Assembly: GCA_903772945.1 (NCBI GenBank)
Contig: CAICTM010000039.1
Coordinates: forward strand, 63,737-127,736
Direction of reading: 5' to 3'
Length of the DNA: 64,000 nt
DNA from: Seminavis robusta
Lineage: Eukaryota; Bacillariophyta; Bacillariophyceae; Naviculales; Naviculaceae
The notes beneath the pieces were generated by a model. That model was given only the letters and a program-made list of their open reading frames with translations, was not told the DNA's origin and searched no databases. Of this stretch, positions 9,583 through 21,022 are shown in pieces. The first letter of the stretch is position 1, and the number at the start of each line of letters is the position of its first letter. A program made the position numbers and the translations under genes.

Positions 9583-12500
9583 TGTGAGTTTGTTGTGATG
9601 ATTGTATCTGTGGTTGGTTGAAAAGGTTTGAGAAAGCAGCGTTGGCTCTATCTGGTGATGGTGGATGTTCGTCGGTTGTGTTTGGAGCTAACAATAATGA
9701 GAGTGGTGAGCTTTTGTCCTTTCCGAAGACGTCTCTTGCTATTATGGCAACTCTGGAGTTGGTGGTGCAAAGAGGAGGTCGTTGGCTGGCTGTTATTGTG
9801 AGAATAGAAATGTACGGAGTGTGAACGGCAGCACCGCCGCAGGAATTCTACTAACCAATCCTACAGTACCACACCACGTACCTCAACATCGGCGGCCGGC
9901 GCGCATCTTTGGAAATTTGAAATGAGATAAGTAAAATCAGTGTCTCTGTGTGCGACACATGTTGTTAGAAGAAGAAAATAGCCACTCTCTGTCGCACTCG
10001 GAGACTCCACTTGGAGCCTAAGTATGTGGCAATCCTGACGGGCGTGCTGGCAACGGAAAACAATTTTCGGAGTCGAGCACCAAATCACTGGCAAAATTGC
10101 TCTTTTCATGGGCTGTTCTTAGGGAACCCATCGGCATCCATTGCATACAAACTTCAAGAGTGCGGGGTACCGCCAGCTACAGCAGGTGGAGTATCAAAGA
10201 AAGAGGCCAAAAAAGACGTCAGTGCACGACAAATTTCAGACACATGGTTTCCTTAGCCGTTGTTAATAAGGTACTATTCAAGTGACTCTATATCTCTGGT
10301 ACCATAATTGCTAATGAAATGGGCCCCATGTTGGTCACATGATTTTCGATTTTTCGAAAGAGAGATGCATCACACACTCAGTAGCAAACTGAGTCTTTCG
10401 ACGCACCTCCAATCTGCATCATCTTATCAAAAAAGTAAAAGGGGGAAGGCTAAACATCTCCCCTTTTCTATCTTCCAGTACACGCATCAGTTCTTTGTAA
10501 GCTTTCTTTTGCATCGGCTTTGTAGGCTTACTTTACCACATGCCGTAGAAATCTACAGAAATAATTTTCTTTTTTGTCCCTGACTCGGACGAGGTTATAG
10601 CGTCTTACAGGGTCTGCCCGTGACCTTTCTTCCCTAAAAAGCCAAATTAGTCCTTTGTCCCGTGGCTTTAAGCAACAAAAGAAGGGGCACGACACAACAT
10701 GTTGGTCACCTTTATCAATTAAGGGGCCAAAGTAAGATCTACGAACTCGGCGACTAGACGTGTTCCTGACTCGATTTAACGTTCGGTCTCAAGGAATACC
10801 ACAAGATAAGTACTTTGCCACGTTGATAACTAAATAAATCAAGAAAAGGGTTTGCCGGAAACCCCCTTCGCCTCTTCATTGGCAGGAGACCCATACATGT
10901 TACCAGAGTGGACCATGTCACTCTTTTCTCTGACAAAGAGTTGTCCAAAAAGGACAACCGTTGGACACGTCGGCTATCGTCAAGGAAGCTGCCGCGCCAG
11001 CAGACCTGCTGACCGCTCATCCAATGGCCGGGCAATGGCACAGTCAGCGGATCCGACCGTTGCTGTGGGCTCGGACTCTCAAGACATCCGGAACTGTCAG
11101 GATTTGCACAGCAATCGGAGTCTCTCCCTCCAAGGGACACTTAGCACAGCTATGCTGACGAAGGCCATTCACAGGCAAGACATTGACTCCGCAACATGTC
11201 GTTACTGGGACACTGCAGATGTTTGACTGATTCTTTGGCGGAAACTGCCATGTGTATCTGGGAGTTGCCAATACCGGTACCGCACCGGATCTTGCTTTGG
11301 AAGCAACAGTCTAAATCAGCCAGCAGCAACAGGTTCGCTACCGGTAATCCTTGGATGGGTAGCATTGTCGTACATGTACTCCGTACCGTACAGTAGAATG
11401 GTGGTAGTGGGAAAGAAAGAAAGCAGTCCTGCTGCTCGCTTCTTTCCGACTCCTACAATTGCAACCCGGTCACAGAAAGCACCAGTGACAACTCAACGTT
11501 CCTGTGACGGAACAAAGCAAGAGCCAACAAAACGAAAGTGTCATCCTGGTTGTGACTAGCTGTTACAACGCTGATGCCGTTGGAATCGTTACTTGTGACT
11601 TGCGAGAGACCCGGTGGCGACGACTTACATATACTCATGCTGCCTGCTAGAAACGGGATGGGTAGCAATGAAGGCCCGATCTCTGTCGTCAGTTGCTTTC
11701 TTGGAATGAGCTACCTACAGGAAAGAACCTCGACCTCGAGCGAGAGGGGATCTAGTAGTAGCTAGGTCGAGTCAAAGTCGAGGGGGTATCCACTTGGCGT
11801 CGGTCTCCTGTCGTAGTTGCCCGATTCGAGTCCGTACCGGTACTCCTGCCGCGTGTTCATGTTTGACGAGGTGGGAATGCTTCATGCATCATCGGCCACT
11901 CTAGCTAGCTATTATAGGCAACCTTGATGTCAAGCAAGCACCCCAGTTGTGGACTTGAGTGCCAAAAGGTTCACCGACAAGTCGACGTCGTCCCCGAGGA
12001 ACCTTCCAAGATCCTCTGGGTGGTACGAGGAGAAAGCAAGAACAGGTCAGCTCTTCCACAATGATGATTCGATTCTTGCTCTGCTGCAGCGGACACGTTC
12101 ACTTCGTCTGGGTGCTGACGCATCCGAGGTTGCCGCTGCATCGTCGGTTGCCTTCTCCCCATCGACATACTACTCGAGGCTGATAGAGATGACTAGCTAG
12201 TAGAGCGAGTAGACTGCCTTCTTCCAAACTAGTAGAAGCAGCATTAGTTAGATAAGGTAGCCATGATGAACTTCAGGTAGTAGCTCTCGTGTAATGCCAT
12301 CCGGTGCGTGGCATTACAGCCATGTACATTGGCCTCCTTTGCTATACGCCTCTGGCCGTCCCGCATCGATAGCTCCTCCCAGCACCAGAGGCCCATCCAG
12401 CATACGGTAGATATCAGGATGCAACCGCCTCGTTGCTGCAGTTTTAAAAGGCAAAGCATCGTTGCGCGCTCCAAGCAAGGGATCGCACTCCGATGGAAGT

Positions 12501-12652
12501 CAATCGAATCACTGAAGGCAGTCAAGTCAATTCTTCTCTAGCTAGAAGCTGTAACCCTGCGAGAAGGTGCTCCTCTAGAGTGCAACCGTGCACCATGCAT
12601 GTAATGATTCCCAGTAGCAAGGCTACACTCTTTCTGATTACATTACATGTAC
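9583..12652. other. intergenic stretch, no supported gene
   Basis: About 3 kb. The first few hundred bases should contain the promoter and 5' leader of the gene at 8710-9582. The rest has scattered ACCGGT words (near 11273, 11339 and 11838), AGCTAG clusters near 11755, 11900 and 12195, and short open frames on both strands without recognisable protein features. Confidence 0.5.
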
Positions 12653-12912
12653 TGAAAGGGCCCGAAATCACGTTTTACATGTAATTCTGCTTTATATTTG
12701 GGTTTCGATTTTATATTTAGGTTTCGATTTTATATTTAGGTTTCGGTTTGATATTTTGGTTTCGGCATGATTTTACTAGTTATTTACCATAGTAATTTGG
12801 ATTCGGTTTTATATTTAGGTTTCGGTTTTATATTTAGGTTTCGATTTTATATTTTGGATTGGAATTGATCAATTTAATTGGATTCTTAAAATCCTGATTT
12901 CGGGCCCTTTCA
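12653..12912. mobile_element. MITE-like element with 18-bp perfect terminal inverted repeats
   Basis: TGAAAGGGCCCGAAATCA at 12653-12670 is matched by its exact reverse complement at 12895-12912, giving a 260-bp unit with no coding potential. The inside is AT-rich and largely made of an 18-bp minisatellite. This architecture (short, non-coding, perfect terminal inverted repeats) is that of a non-autonomous DNA transposon. A clear target-site duplication was not found: TGTAC occurs just outside both ends but with different spacing. The family is unassigned. Confidence 0.6.
12690..12860. repeat. 18-bp minisatellite (TTTTATATTTAGGTTTCG)
   Basis: The unit TTTTATATTTAGGTTTCG and close variants recur about seven times in two blocks (about 12690-12767 and 12797-12860), split by a short unrelated AT-rich spacer. 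It lies inside the inverted-repeat element at 12653-12912. Confidence 0.85.
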
Positions 12913-13141
12913 CTGTACAGCACATGTAGATGTGGTTGGCGGGTGGGCAGTACCTGGTAACAGGCTGGATCGAGCGTCAGCTTTTCGACTCCCACGAGCT
13001 TCGTACTAGCTACCGCACTGTTCTTTGTCTTTTAGCGCCTAAACCTCCAATTATTTTTATTTTATTGTTATCCATTCTCACTGCGCCCAACGGATCTATT
13101 TGATATCTTTGAGTATCTTTTGTTGACAAGATAGATTGAAG

Positions 13142-14551
13142 ATGTCTCCTACTCCTTCTTCCTGTACTAGTATGATGAGTATGTTGTCTTGTCTCTTTCG
13201 ATCAGTCGTCTTGGTAGTGGTGGTAGCAGCGGCAACCCAAGCAGCTTCATCAGGTGTTCCCTTTGGCCATGATGTTCTTTCCGAGCACTTTCTACTGAAC
13301 TATACGAATTTCAACCATGGCTCGTACGGTGCGTGTCCCCACTCTGTGTTGGACTATCAGTCTTCCCTCCGACAACAGCAAGAACAGCAGCCCGACATTT
13401 GGATGCGTCATCAGTATCGCATCCTCTTGAATGAGACCCGCCAAAAAGTCGCAGACAATGTGGGTCTTGTGGACGACGATCGTGATGGCCTTGTGATTGT
13501 GGAGAGTGCTTCCACGGCGGTCAATGCCATTCTCCGCAGTTATTCCTGGCAACCAGGAGACGTCATTTTGTATTTTAGTGTGGCGTTTGGAATGGTCAAG
13601 AATACAGCTCTTTGGCTCCAGCAAGAACGTGGTATTCAAATTGTCGAGGCGCCCGTTGTCTTTCCCATTTCCGAGGATCAAGCAGAAACTGCCTTTTTGG
13701 ATTCCATGCAGGCAGCGTTGCAGAATCTGCAGAACGCGTCAAATTTGACAAAACTGAAAATGGTCGTGTTGGATCATATCGTGTCCAATCCGGCCGTCAA
13801 GGAACCCATTCAGGAATTGGCGAATATGATCAAAGCTCACAATCCCGATTGCTATATTTTGATTGATGGGGCTCATGCCATGGGACAAATACAACAATTG
13901 CAGTTGTCATCAATGCAGAATATCGATGCCTACTTGTCCAATGGTCACAAATGGCTCTATTCCCCCAAAGGATCTGCCTTTTTATGGGTCAACACAACAT
14001 CCTCATCCGTCATCAACCACTCGACGTTTCCAGAACCAACCGTCATTTCCAAGGAAAATATCATTGGCAATACCAGTCTGCTGCAGCGATTCGAGTACGT
14101 TTCCGCGCGAGATTATACGGCTTTTCTAGCCATGGCCGCCGCTATTGACTTTCGACGCGACGTGCTCGGTGGCGACAATGCCATTTATTACTACTGTCGC
14201 ACACTGGCCATTCAAGCCAAACACTACTTGATGAACTTGTGGAATGTCACGGCCATGGCACCCGATTCCATGGAAGAATTCATGATTAATATCGAATTGC
14301 CAAAGGAAATTCATTCGACTACCATGGGATTGGCACTTCACAATCATTTATTGCAACAACACAACATTTACATGCCCATTGTGCATTACGAACCGACCGA
14401 TCGATATTTTACACGGCTCTCCTCACAAGTCTATTTGGAATTCAAGGATTTTCAACGAATGGGCGATCTCGTCTTGGAGTTTGTGCAGAGAGAAAAACAA
14501 ACAGACGCACCAAGACGACAGGAATCAATCCAAGAGGTAATTGTGGAGTAA
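13142..14551 (+). CDS. secreted PLP-dependent enzyme, aminotransferase class V fold (isopenicillin N epimerase / cysteine desulfhydrase-like)
   Basis: A single-exon gene of 469 aa from the ATG at 13142; a TTG two codons upstream is not a credible start. Residues 1-36 form a signal peptide with a Val/Ala-rich core. The enzyme domain begins at about 40 (FLLNYTNFNHGSYGACP), the N-terminal signature of isopenicillin N epimerase-like and L-cysteine desulfhydrase-like proteins. ESASTAVNAILRS (121-133) fits the cofactor phosphate region. IDGAHAMGQ contains Asp242, which should pair with the pyridine nitrogen. SNGHKWLYSPKGSAFLWV contains Lys270, the expected Schiff-base lysine. The length is usual for the family. 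The signal peptide is unusual, since most relatives are cytosolic; several N-x-S/T sites suit an exported glycoprotein. The substrate cannot be told from sequence. Confidence 0.88.
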   Translation: MSPTPSSCTSMMSMLSCLFRSVVLVVVVAAATQAASSGVPFGHDVLSEHFLLNYTNFNHGSYGACPHSVLDYQSSLRQQQEQQPDIWMRHQYRILLNETRQKVADNVGLVDDDRDGLVIVESASTAVNAILRSYSWQPGDVILYFSVAFGMVKNTALWLQQERGIQIVEAPVVFPISEDQAETAFLDSMQAALQNLQNASNLTKLKMVVLDHIVSNPAVKEPIQELANMIKAHNPDCYILIDGAHAMGQIQQLQLSSMQNIDAYLSNGHKWLYSPKGSAFLWVNTTSSSVINHSTFPEPTVISKENIIGNTSLLQRFEYVSARDYTAFLAMAAAIDFRRDVLGGDNAIYYYCRTLAIQAKHYLMNLWNVTAMAPDSMEEFMINIELPKEIHSTTMGLALHNHLLQQHNIYMPIVHYEPTDRYFTRLSSQVYLEFKDFQRMGDLVLEFVQREKQTDAPRRQESIQEVIVE

Positions 14552-14895
14552 GGAAGAAGAGACGATGCTCCATACTACACAGCCTATCTAGACACACGAA
14601 TCCATCACAAGCAATGAACGCCACGCTCCAAATTGACACTCAGCTGAATGTCAACGCACAACAATTACACAATTACAGCACTACATATATTGATTCTTTG
14701 GAAATACAGTCCGCATTGCTTCTTGATGGCCATCAATGAAGGGAACGGAAATCACAAATTGCAATGATGCATGTGTTGTTGTTGTCGGTTGTACCGAAGC
14801 TCGCTTGTTGAGTGTCAGTCAATCCTGCTGATTCATTCATTATTTGGCATCATTCATTCATCGATCGTCACGAGCCCCACACACAAGTTGCAAGA

Positions 14896-15612
14896 CTCTT
14901 CCGAACCAACCTGTTCTGCAATCATCCCAACAAAAGTCTGCCTTGCTGGACGATCACCAAACATATTCGCACAGCATCCATCTATCTACACACCAAAGAG
15001 GAAAAGAGAAACACCAATCAATAATTCGACAAGACTGTGTTTCGCTCGCCAGTTCGTTCGTTCGACGATTGATACAACTAACTGGATCCAGAGCGATTGG
15101 AATAAGCTAGTGTTTCGTGTGCTGCCTGTTTGGTTTTTGTACCTACGTGAGTGAGAGGGCTATCGGACCGAATGTCGATCGTGCGTTGTGAGCAACCTGA
15201 AGAGTCAGTCGCACGAGAGATATGCATACACTGACATAAAACAAAAACAAATAGAACAAAGATGAAACCAATGCAACAGTGGGATCTTTCCGTACCAACC
15301 TGTTCTGCAATCATCCCAACGTCTGCCTTGCTGGACGATTGGCACAGCATCTACACGTCAAAGCGGAGAAGAAGCAATTCGACACGACGACTGGTTTCCT
15401 CGCAGTTCGTTCGTTCGACGACCATGGGTACAACAACTAACTGGGTCCGGAGTGATTTGGAATATCGGGGGTTTCGTGGGATGCCTTTTTGGTTGTTGTA
15501 CCTACGTGAGAGAGTGAGAGGGCTAACGGACCGAATGTCGATCGTGCGTTGTAAGCAACTTGAAGAGTCGCACGAGAGATACACTGACATGAAAACAAAC
15601 CAAAGGTGACAA
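14896..15612. repeat. diverged direct tandem duplication (period about 350-390 bp)
   Basis: Copy A (about 14896-15250) and copy B (about 15288-15612) share ordered blocks: ACCAACCTGTTCTGCAATCA with a GTCTGCCTTGCTGGACGAT block, CAGTTCGTTCGTTCGACGA, a CTACGTGAGAGAGTGAGAGG-type block, and CGGACCGAATGTCGATCGTG with the following GTTGTAAGCAACTTGAAGAG-type block. Spacing differs between the copies, so indels have accumulated. No coding frame is conserved between them. Confidence 0.8.
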
Positions 15613-15639
15613 CAAAAGCAACTGTGAGATTGGGAAGCA

Positions 15640-17620
15640 AAGTTGGAGGAAGGGACGAATCTGCTTTCAGTAACGACGAAACCGGTACCACCTCCTGAGA
15701 CCATGCCCCGTCTGGATGTCAATGACACAGAAGTTATCAAGTACCGTATAAGAAATTGCGGAGCTGGGCCAAACAACAAGACGCGAAATACGAAGCAAAA
15801 GCAATGGAGAAGAGCAGGAGGGAAATTGTAACAGCTAGTGTACGACGGATTCATGGCCGAGCAAGCAAAACTTCTGCTGGTCGTCAGGCAGATGCCTTGG
15901 ATGCTTGATGGAAGAACCGGAATCGAATCATCGAGATGAGAGCTGGAATCACAATCTTTCGCCGTCACTTCCCTTTGTCGGATAGAGTTCCTCCCAAGCA
16001 AGTTCCTCTCAAGCTCTTCCCTTTCTCAACCAAAGTTCCTCGCACTCACATCCCTCTTCCGTAGAGCGATCATCCAATGCCATTGAACGAGGACCCTTCA
16101 ACAAGGACCTTGGGCGAGCTTCTTGCGGAGAAATAGTCTCTCTCAACAGACTGCGAAAAACATGACACACAGAAAAAAGAAAAAGAAAAAGGTACAACAA
16201 CACGGAACCCTTTATGCCTACAGTCGCTGCAAAGAGATCCGAGAGGAAATCGGACACCGGCAGAGTCAGCAACGAGTAGTTTCTTCCAGCGACATCACAC
16301 CTCAAGAATCAGCCTCAGCTCAGTCAGCAGAAAGCAATGCTGGGGCCTCTCTGCTATCACATCAATCGGAGACAACTATGTCCTCGCCAGCAGCAGCCGC
16401 CAGAATGACAGCAGAAGATGTCAGTGCATCCACTCCAGTTGCTGCGGACATCTTCCATCACTTCCGCTGCCGCTGCGCCACTGCTGTCACTGCCGCAGAA
16501 AACAATGCTGGCAGCCTCTCCGCTACCGCTGCCGCAATCGCCTCTACCACTGATGCCTCATCTGCTTCCACAGAATCTTCAAAGGATTCTAGCGAGGGAG
16601 GAAGACAATTCAAGGGGAGGCGAATTTCAAGGTGGACACATCATTGGCGGAAAAATTGATGCCGGCAACAAGGACGCCGGTGCGGATGAGGAAGAGTCAT
16701 CTTCCAACGATTCAAAGGATTCCAGTTAAGACAAGCGCCAGGAGGACGAAACAATGCTGGCAGATGCAGAAGCCAAAGAACCCACATCATCTTCCAACAA
16801 AAACAAGGAATCTGCTACGTTCCTCGACAGTGAAGAAGCTCTAGGGATGTCGGACTTTGATAGAGTTGAATGGCTTCCATGTCCACATCGAAAACAGCTT
16901 CATTCCGGTTCTCCGCATAGTGGCATCCTGCCACATCTTCGCCTGTGTCACAGGAACAGAGCCTCTGCTGATGTAGCGCCTCCGTGCATGATGACAGCCT
17001 TGACTGCATGCGCTTTTCGGTAATAGTCCACTTCAGGTGGCACCGCGACGGCGGCGTTTTGTTCCAAGATAATGTCCAAAGTGACTGCGACCACGACATC
17101 GGCGGCCGCGTCCATGAGACCACCAAATGTACCGGTACGGCAGGACCAGGTGGAATCGAGCGGAGCACCCAAAGACAACTTCAAGTGACGACGACCTGGA
17201 CCAGATGGAGAAAGCTTTGTTGAAGGCTTCCAAAACAAGATCTCATACAGAATCAAACAGAGCATCGGAACTGATAGAGCAAGGTGGCGGACGGTGACTC
17301 TTCTGCCGACATGCCTGCAGAATCATCCGATGGTTACGACAAGGCAGACGAAGAAGGCTTTGTTTACGACGACGCTTCTAGCAAAACGGACAAAGAGGAG
17401 GCCCCAGTGCATTGGCAGTTCCAATGGAAGATGGATCTACTGAAGACCCAGCTGCATTGGCAGTTCCAATGGAAGATGGATCTACTGAATGCACTTCTAG
17501 CAAAATTGACAAAAAGAGGGCCATAGCTACCGATACGGGCCGGGCGTGGAGTCTTGGATCGTGGTCGAGGTGGCTAGCTTGGTTGATTATCGCAAGGCAA
17601 ACCCTTGATGACCTTTAGCA
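15640..17620 (+). pseudogene. degenerate low-complexity gene of unknown family
   Basis: Protein-like composition in the + direction runs for about 2 kb but moves between frames. Pieces include a PPPETMPRLDVNDTEVIKYR-type segment near 15690, a Lys/Arg/Ala-rich stretch near 15750-15960, an Ala/Ser/Thr-rich piece (16162-16659, open from an ATG at 16162), acidic Asp/Glu/Ser-rich pieces at 16670-16860 and 17281-17400, and an in-frame 15-codon repeat at 17409-17489. No domain is recognised. An exon-intron structure that restores one frame is possible, but I could not find splice sites that do so. The composition (acidic, Ser-rich, disordered) resembles nuclear or chromatin-linked proteins only in a general way. 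Confidence 0.4.
17409..17489 (+). repeat. 45-bp coding tandem repeat, 1.8 copies
   Basis: The unit begins GCATTGGCAGTTCCAATGGA. It is complete at 17409-17453 and repeats for a further 36 bases at 17454-17489. It is a multiple of three and reads ALAVPMEDGSTEDPA, so it expanded while the region was still translated. Confidence 0.9.
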
Positions 17621-18151
17621 ATCAGAACTTTTTCCAATTCGTCTGCCTCGGGTTGCTGTGTGCAGGCGAGAGATCGCTAAACGATTTGAAGTGTCATGTT
17701 GACTGTGGAAGCTTCCGCATGGCGGTGAGTGCAGAGATAATTTATTTGTACATTGTGGCACGCAAGGGAAGTCTGCAGTGGTGCATGTGGTCAAGGTGTT
17801 ACAGTATGATAAGGCTGGTTCGTCGCTGCGTGCATTCCTCAACTTGGCCAAGCGTTTTCGATATCATACTGTACCGCCATCTCGTTGCCACATGGCAGCA
17901 TTCAGAGATGGGCAAGCACAGCTAGTTGGTACATGCTTTAAAACAGCAACATGTATGTTTGAGGTGCTGTTGCTCCTCTGACCAACATCTGGCGGTGATG
18001 GAGGAGTTTCGCTAACAAAAGACTATTGCTCTCTCAAGGAAGCACAACGACTTCTAGGCAGTCCATGAGTATGCATAAAACTATGTAGTTTTGTTTACTA
18101 ATACCTACATAAACATACACTGTACACGACCTGCCTTTGGAATGCACCTTT

Positions 18152-19693
18152 TCAAACCGACACAGTCATACTGTAAGCCGACTTCATACTGTAAACCGAC
18201 ATGTCATCCCTTGTCGTCTTGGTTTGCTCCTTCCTTGTCTCCATCGTGGTTTGTGCAGGAGAAGCATTGGGATCATCAGCGCTTGGTGCGATATCTTTCT
18301 TTGCCCGCATCTCTCGTTCTTTATCCTCCTGTAGAGCCCGCATCTCTTGTAGTTTTCCCTCCTGTACGGCCCGCATCTCTCGTTGCTTTTCCTCTTGTAC
18401 AGCCTGGAGTGCAGCCTCAAGCTTTTCCGATCCGAGACACCCAACCAGCAGACGTAACCATCGATCTAAGTGACCACCTCGATTTTCTTCCTCGACAAAT
18501 GGATCCACCTGGAAGGACCGCTTGCTACTTCCTGTCTCGACGATTTGCGTGGTGGTAGTATCAACGTTGATCACAGCTTCATCGGTACCATCCACGGCAA
18601 AGGATCGGGTCGAAGTATCATCATCTGTTTTGGATGTAGTCGTCCTTGAACTGCTAGTGATGACATCCATTTCTGCCAGTTTTTGCTTGCGAATCGAATT
18701 CTTGTCTAGCATAATCGAAGACACATATGAATGAACCGAAGCATCCATCTTGAGCGATCCGATCGATCTTCCGCTGCTGAAGCCGCCGTGACGTTTGCTG
18801 CCGTAGCGGCCCCGCCGAATGCTGCGAGACTCCCTCGAACGGATGCTGCTGGCATCCGTTTCGAGTTGTAGAAGCTTTGGCTTTGGGCGTCCGTTGCCGC
18901 GATGATCCGTAGTATCGATGGAATCCCTTGCCTTGTTGTTTGCCCCAGAAACCAAAGACTTCTCCGAAGTACCGAGATTCTCCTGCTGTTCCTTTCCGGT
19001 GCTACTAATCGCCACCTGCTGGGAATCCGATGGCACCGGCCAAGAAAAATCAATCGTGGTTGGAAGAGCGTGAAAGCGAGGAAAGCTACTGTCCATGGTC
19101 AATGCCGACACAAAGGACATGACTTCATCATAATCCGCTTCGGTGTCATCATCATCCTCATGATGGTCAAAAAAGATTGGGTTGCCATTGGCATCCGTGC
19201 AACAGACATCGTGCTCCTGTTCTGGCGGCACCGCATTGACTGCGTTCTCCTCATTGTTATTATTGACATCATCCTGATCATTGTTCTCATCATCGTTGGT
19301 CAAGCTTGTGTAGATGCTCGCATCTCCCAAGGACGACGTACCAAAAGAAGGTCGGCGCTTTGGTGGCTCGTCTGCGCCTACTTCCGAGTATGCAAACTTG
19401 GATTGATCATCTGCGTAGCTTCCGTCTTCATCTACGTGAAAGAGTGTACTTCCTCCAGAGTAGCTATTCTTGGATCGAAAGCTCCGACTGCTCTTGTTGC
19501 GTCCGCCCTTGCGGAGATGCTTCCTTCGGTTGATACGTCTTGGATTGGATGGCATGCTGGGCTGGGCTCTCGAAGTGGGAGCTTGGTGTGAAGGAATGGA
19601 GGAGGAAGAGCATGCAGTCATCAGATCTTTGGCTTTCGGAACATCGTGGTTGCCTTGCTGCTTTGGCGGTGATTCGGTGATAGGACCCGTCAT
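18152..19693 (-). CDS. disordered protein with C-terminal hendecad coiled coil, unknown function
   Basis: The ATG at 19693 gives 513 aa; the frame upstream has only a TTG right after a stop. The protein is mostly predicted disorder: Ser/Thr/Asp-rich with Asn and Asp tracts (NNNNEE, HHEDDDDTEADYDE) and basic Arg/Ser clusters (RINRRKHLRKGGR; RSRESRSIRRGRYGSKRHGG). Near residues 425-475 is a helix made of three 11-residue repeats of the form AVQEEKQREMR, a hendecad coiled coil. The C-terminus repeats S-x-Y-S-M (SVYSMKSAYSM). No enzyme motif, signal peptide or membrane segment is seen. Many Ser/Arg sites suggest heavy phosphorylation. Function unknown; long uninterrupted ORF and biased composition support a real gene. 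Confidence 0.65.
   Translation of the reverse strand: MTGPITESPPKQQGNHDVPKAKDLMTACSSSSIPSHQAPTSRAQPSMPSNPRRINRRKHLRKGGRNKSSRSFRSKNSYSGGSTLFHVDEDGSYADDQSKFAYSEVGADEPPKRRPSFGTSSLGDASIYTSLTNDDENNDQDDVNNNNEENAVNAVPPEQEHDVCCTDANGNPIFFDHHEDDDDTEADYDEVMSFVSALTMDSSFPRFHALPTTIDFSWPVPSDSQQVAISSTGKEQQENLGTSEKSLVSGANNKARDSIDTTDHRGNGRPKPKLLQLETDASSIRSRESRSIRRGRYGSKRHGGFSSGRSIGSLKMDASVHSYVSSIMLDKNSIRKQKLAEMDVITSSSRTTTSKTDDDTSTRSFAVDGTDEAVINVDTTTTQIVETGSSKRSFQVDPFVEEENRGGHLDRWLRLLVGCLGSEKLEAALQAVQEEKQREMRAVQEGKLQEMRALQEDKEREMRAKKDIAPSADDPNASPAQTTMETRKEQTKTTRDDMSVYSMKSAYSMTVSV
18300..18410 (-). repeat. 33-bp coding minisatellite, three copies
   Basis: Three consecutive 33-bp units, each containing a CCCGCATCTCTCGTT-like core on the + strand, encode the 11-residue repeats of the coiled coil. 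The unit keeps frame and matches one hendecad, so copy number would change coiled-coil length without disturbing register. Confidence 0.85.
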
Positions 19694-21022
19694 GGTTTGC
19701 ACTTCTATTTCTGGCAGGGGAAAAGCTGTCAAAAACTAGATTGTGATGCGAAATAACTCGTATAGCCAAGTCCTGTAGACTTCCCCCTGAATGATCCCCT
19801 TCTTTCTGTTGCCTAATGGGTATCAACACAGCACCTACATGTAGCTAGCTTAGTTCAGACACAAACCCTGGTACGTGTAGATGCACCCACTACCGCAGCC
19901 GAACGTCCATCTAGTAGTTAGCTTTACATAACGTTCTAACGGCAGTCAGTTGGTCGGGTTGATTCGATTGATTCGTTGTTTTACAAGAGAAGCAACGTTG
20001 AACAAGTAGACTAACTTCCGCCCATACAATACCTAACACTGCTTTTTTGCAATGCCTGCTGGAGATTGGATATGTGTCTGCCCCATTGACTCCCACGTCT
20101 ATCTATCTTACGGCCCAGCATCTGACTGGGTGGTTGGCATCTCGCAGCTTTTTCGACTGGAACAAATGGTAAGTTGTGAAGGTATGCTGAAACATGGTCA
20201 AGCAATGGCCTACCCATACCCTGTGCTACCTCAGCCACCGGATGCCAGTGCCGCAGCACACTACTAGTAGCTAGCTAGTAGGAATGATATGGGCAGATAG
20301 GCCATTATTACAGCTTCCTTCCTGCCAAAACAGAAGGCGAACTCATACTCATTTATCGTCTTGCTTAGCTTACGGAGCGGCAACAACTACTAGGAGTAAC
20401 TTGAAACATATTATCAGCACCATCGCCTTCGACCAAGCCTACGCCGGTTCGAAACCGGGATTTCTTTGGTTACGAAAGTCGATGAAACTGAACATCTATC
20501 CACCGTAGCTGGTGGTCAAAGACAGAAACCTGTGTGCTGGTATCTAGTACGCCGCTCCTCCTACCAGATACAGCGTACTAGGCTTTAGATTCTGATGTCA
20601 GCAGTGGCCGCTTTGGCAATTTGATAACTTCCCTAGCAGCTGCTAGCTAGTAGTAGCCTTTAGACTCCTTCTATAATTCATTATCATACATGTAGACGTA
20701 GCCAGTCTTTGCTTCGGAGTACATACCGGTACGTTGCTTGATTGGGATGATTAGCTTTCCCAACCCTACCGCAGACGAGCCGTCCGTACCGTACTTTGCT
20801 TTGCATCTTACAGCTTGCTCCGCGGGGTAGCTACCAGGTACCGGTACGAAGCACCAGCTGAACCCACCCAAAGCATCCTGGTGTGCATGGGGTGTGCGCC
20901 ATGATTCGAGTGTCACTCTATTCATCCTGGACCTTTCAGAAGAGGATGAGGCGATGCTCAGCATACATTACTAATAACTAGCTAGCTAGCAGCGCCCACC
21001 ACAACAAAAAGATAGACATGAG
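19694..21022. other. intergenic stretch, no supported gene
   Basis: About 1.3 kb with many CTAGCTAG and ACCGGT words (near 19843, 20267, 20644, 20727, 20838 and 20983). GGTTCGAAACC at 20452-20462 resembles a tRNA B-box, but no cloverleaf could be folded around it. No gene supported. Confidence 0.5.

Noticed and set aside
15351-16001. 216-codon leftward frame across the tandem duplication
   Set aside because: It spans copy B and a region where the + direction is protein-like; its composition shows no folded segment and it is not conserved in copy A.
20452-20462. tRNA B-box-like GGTTCGAAACC
   Set aside because: No matching A-box, acceptor stem or anticodon arm could be folded around it.
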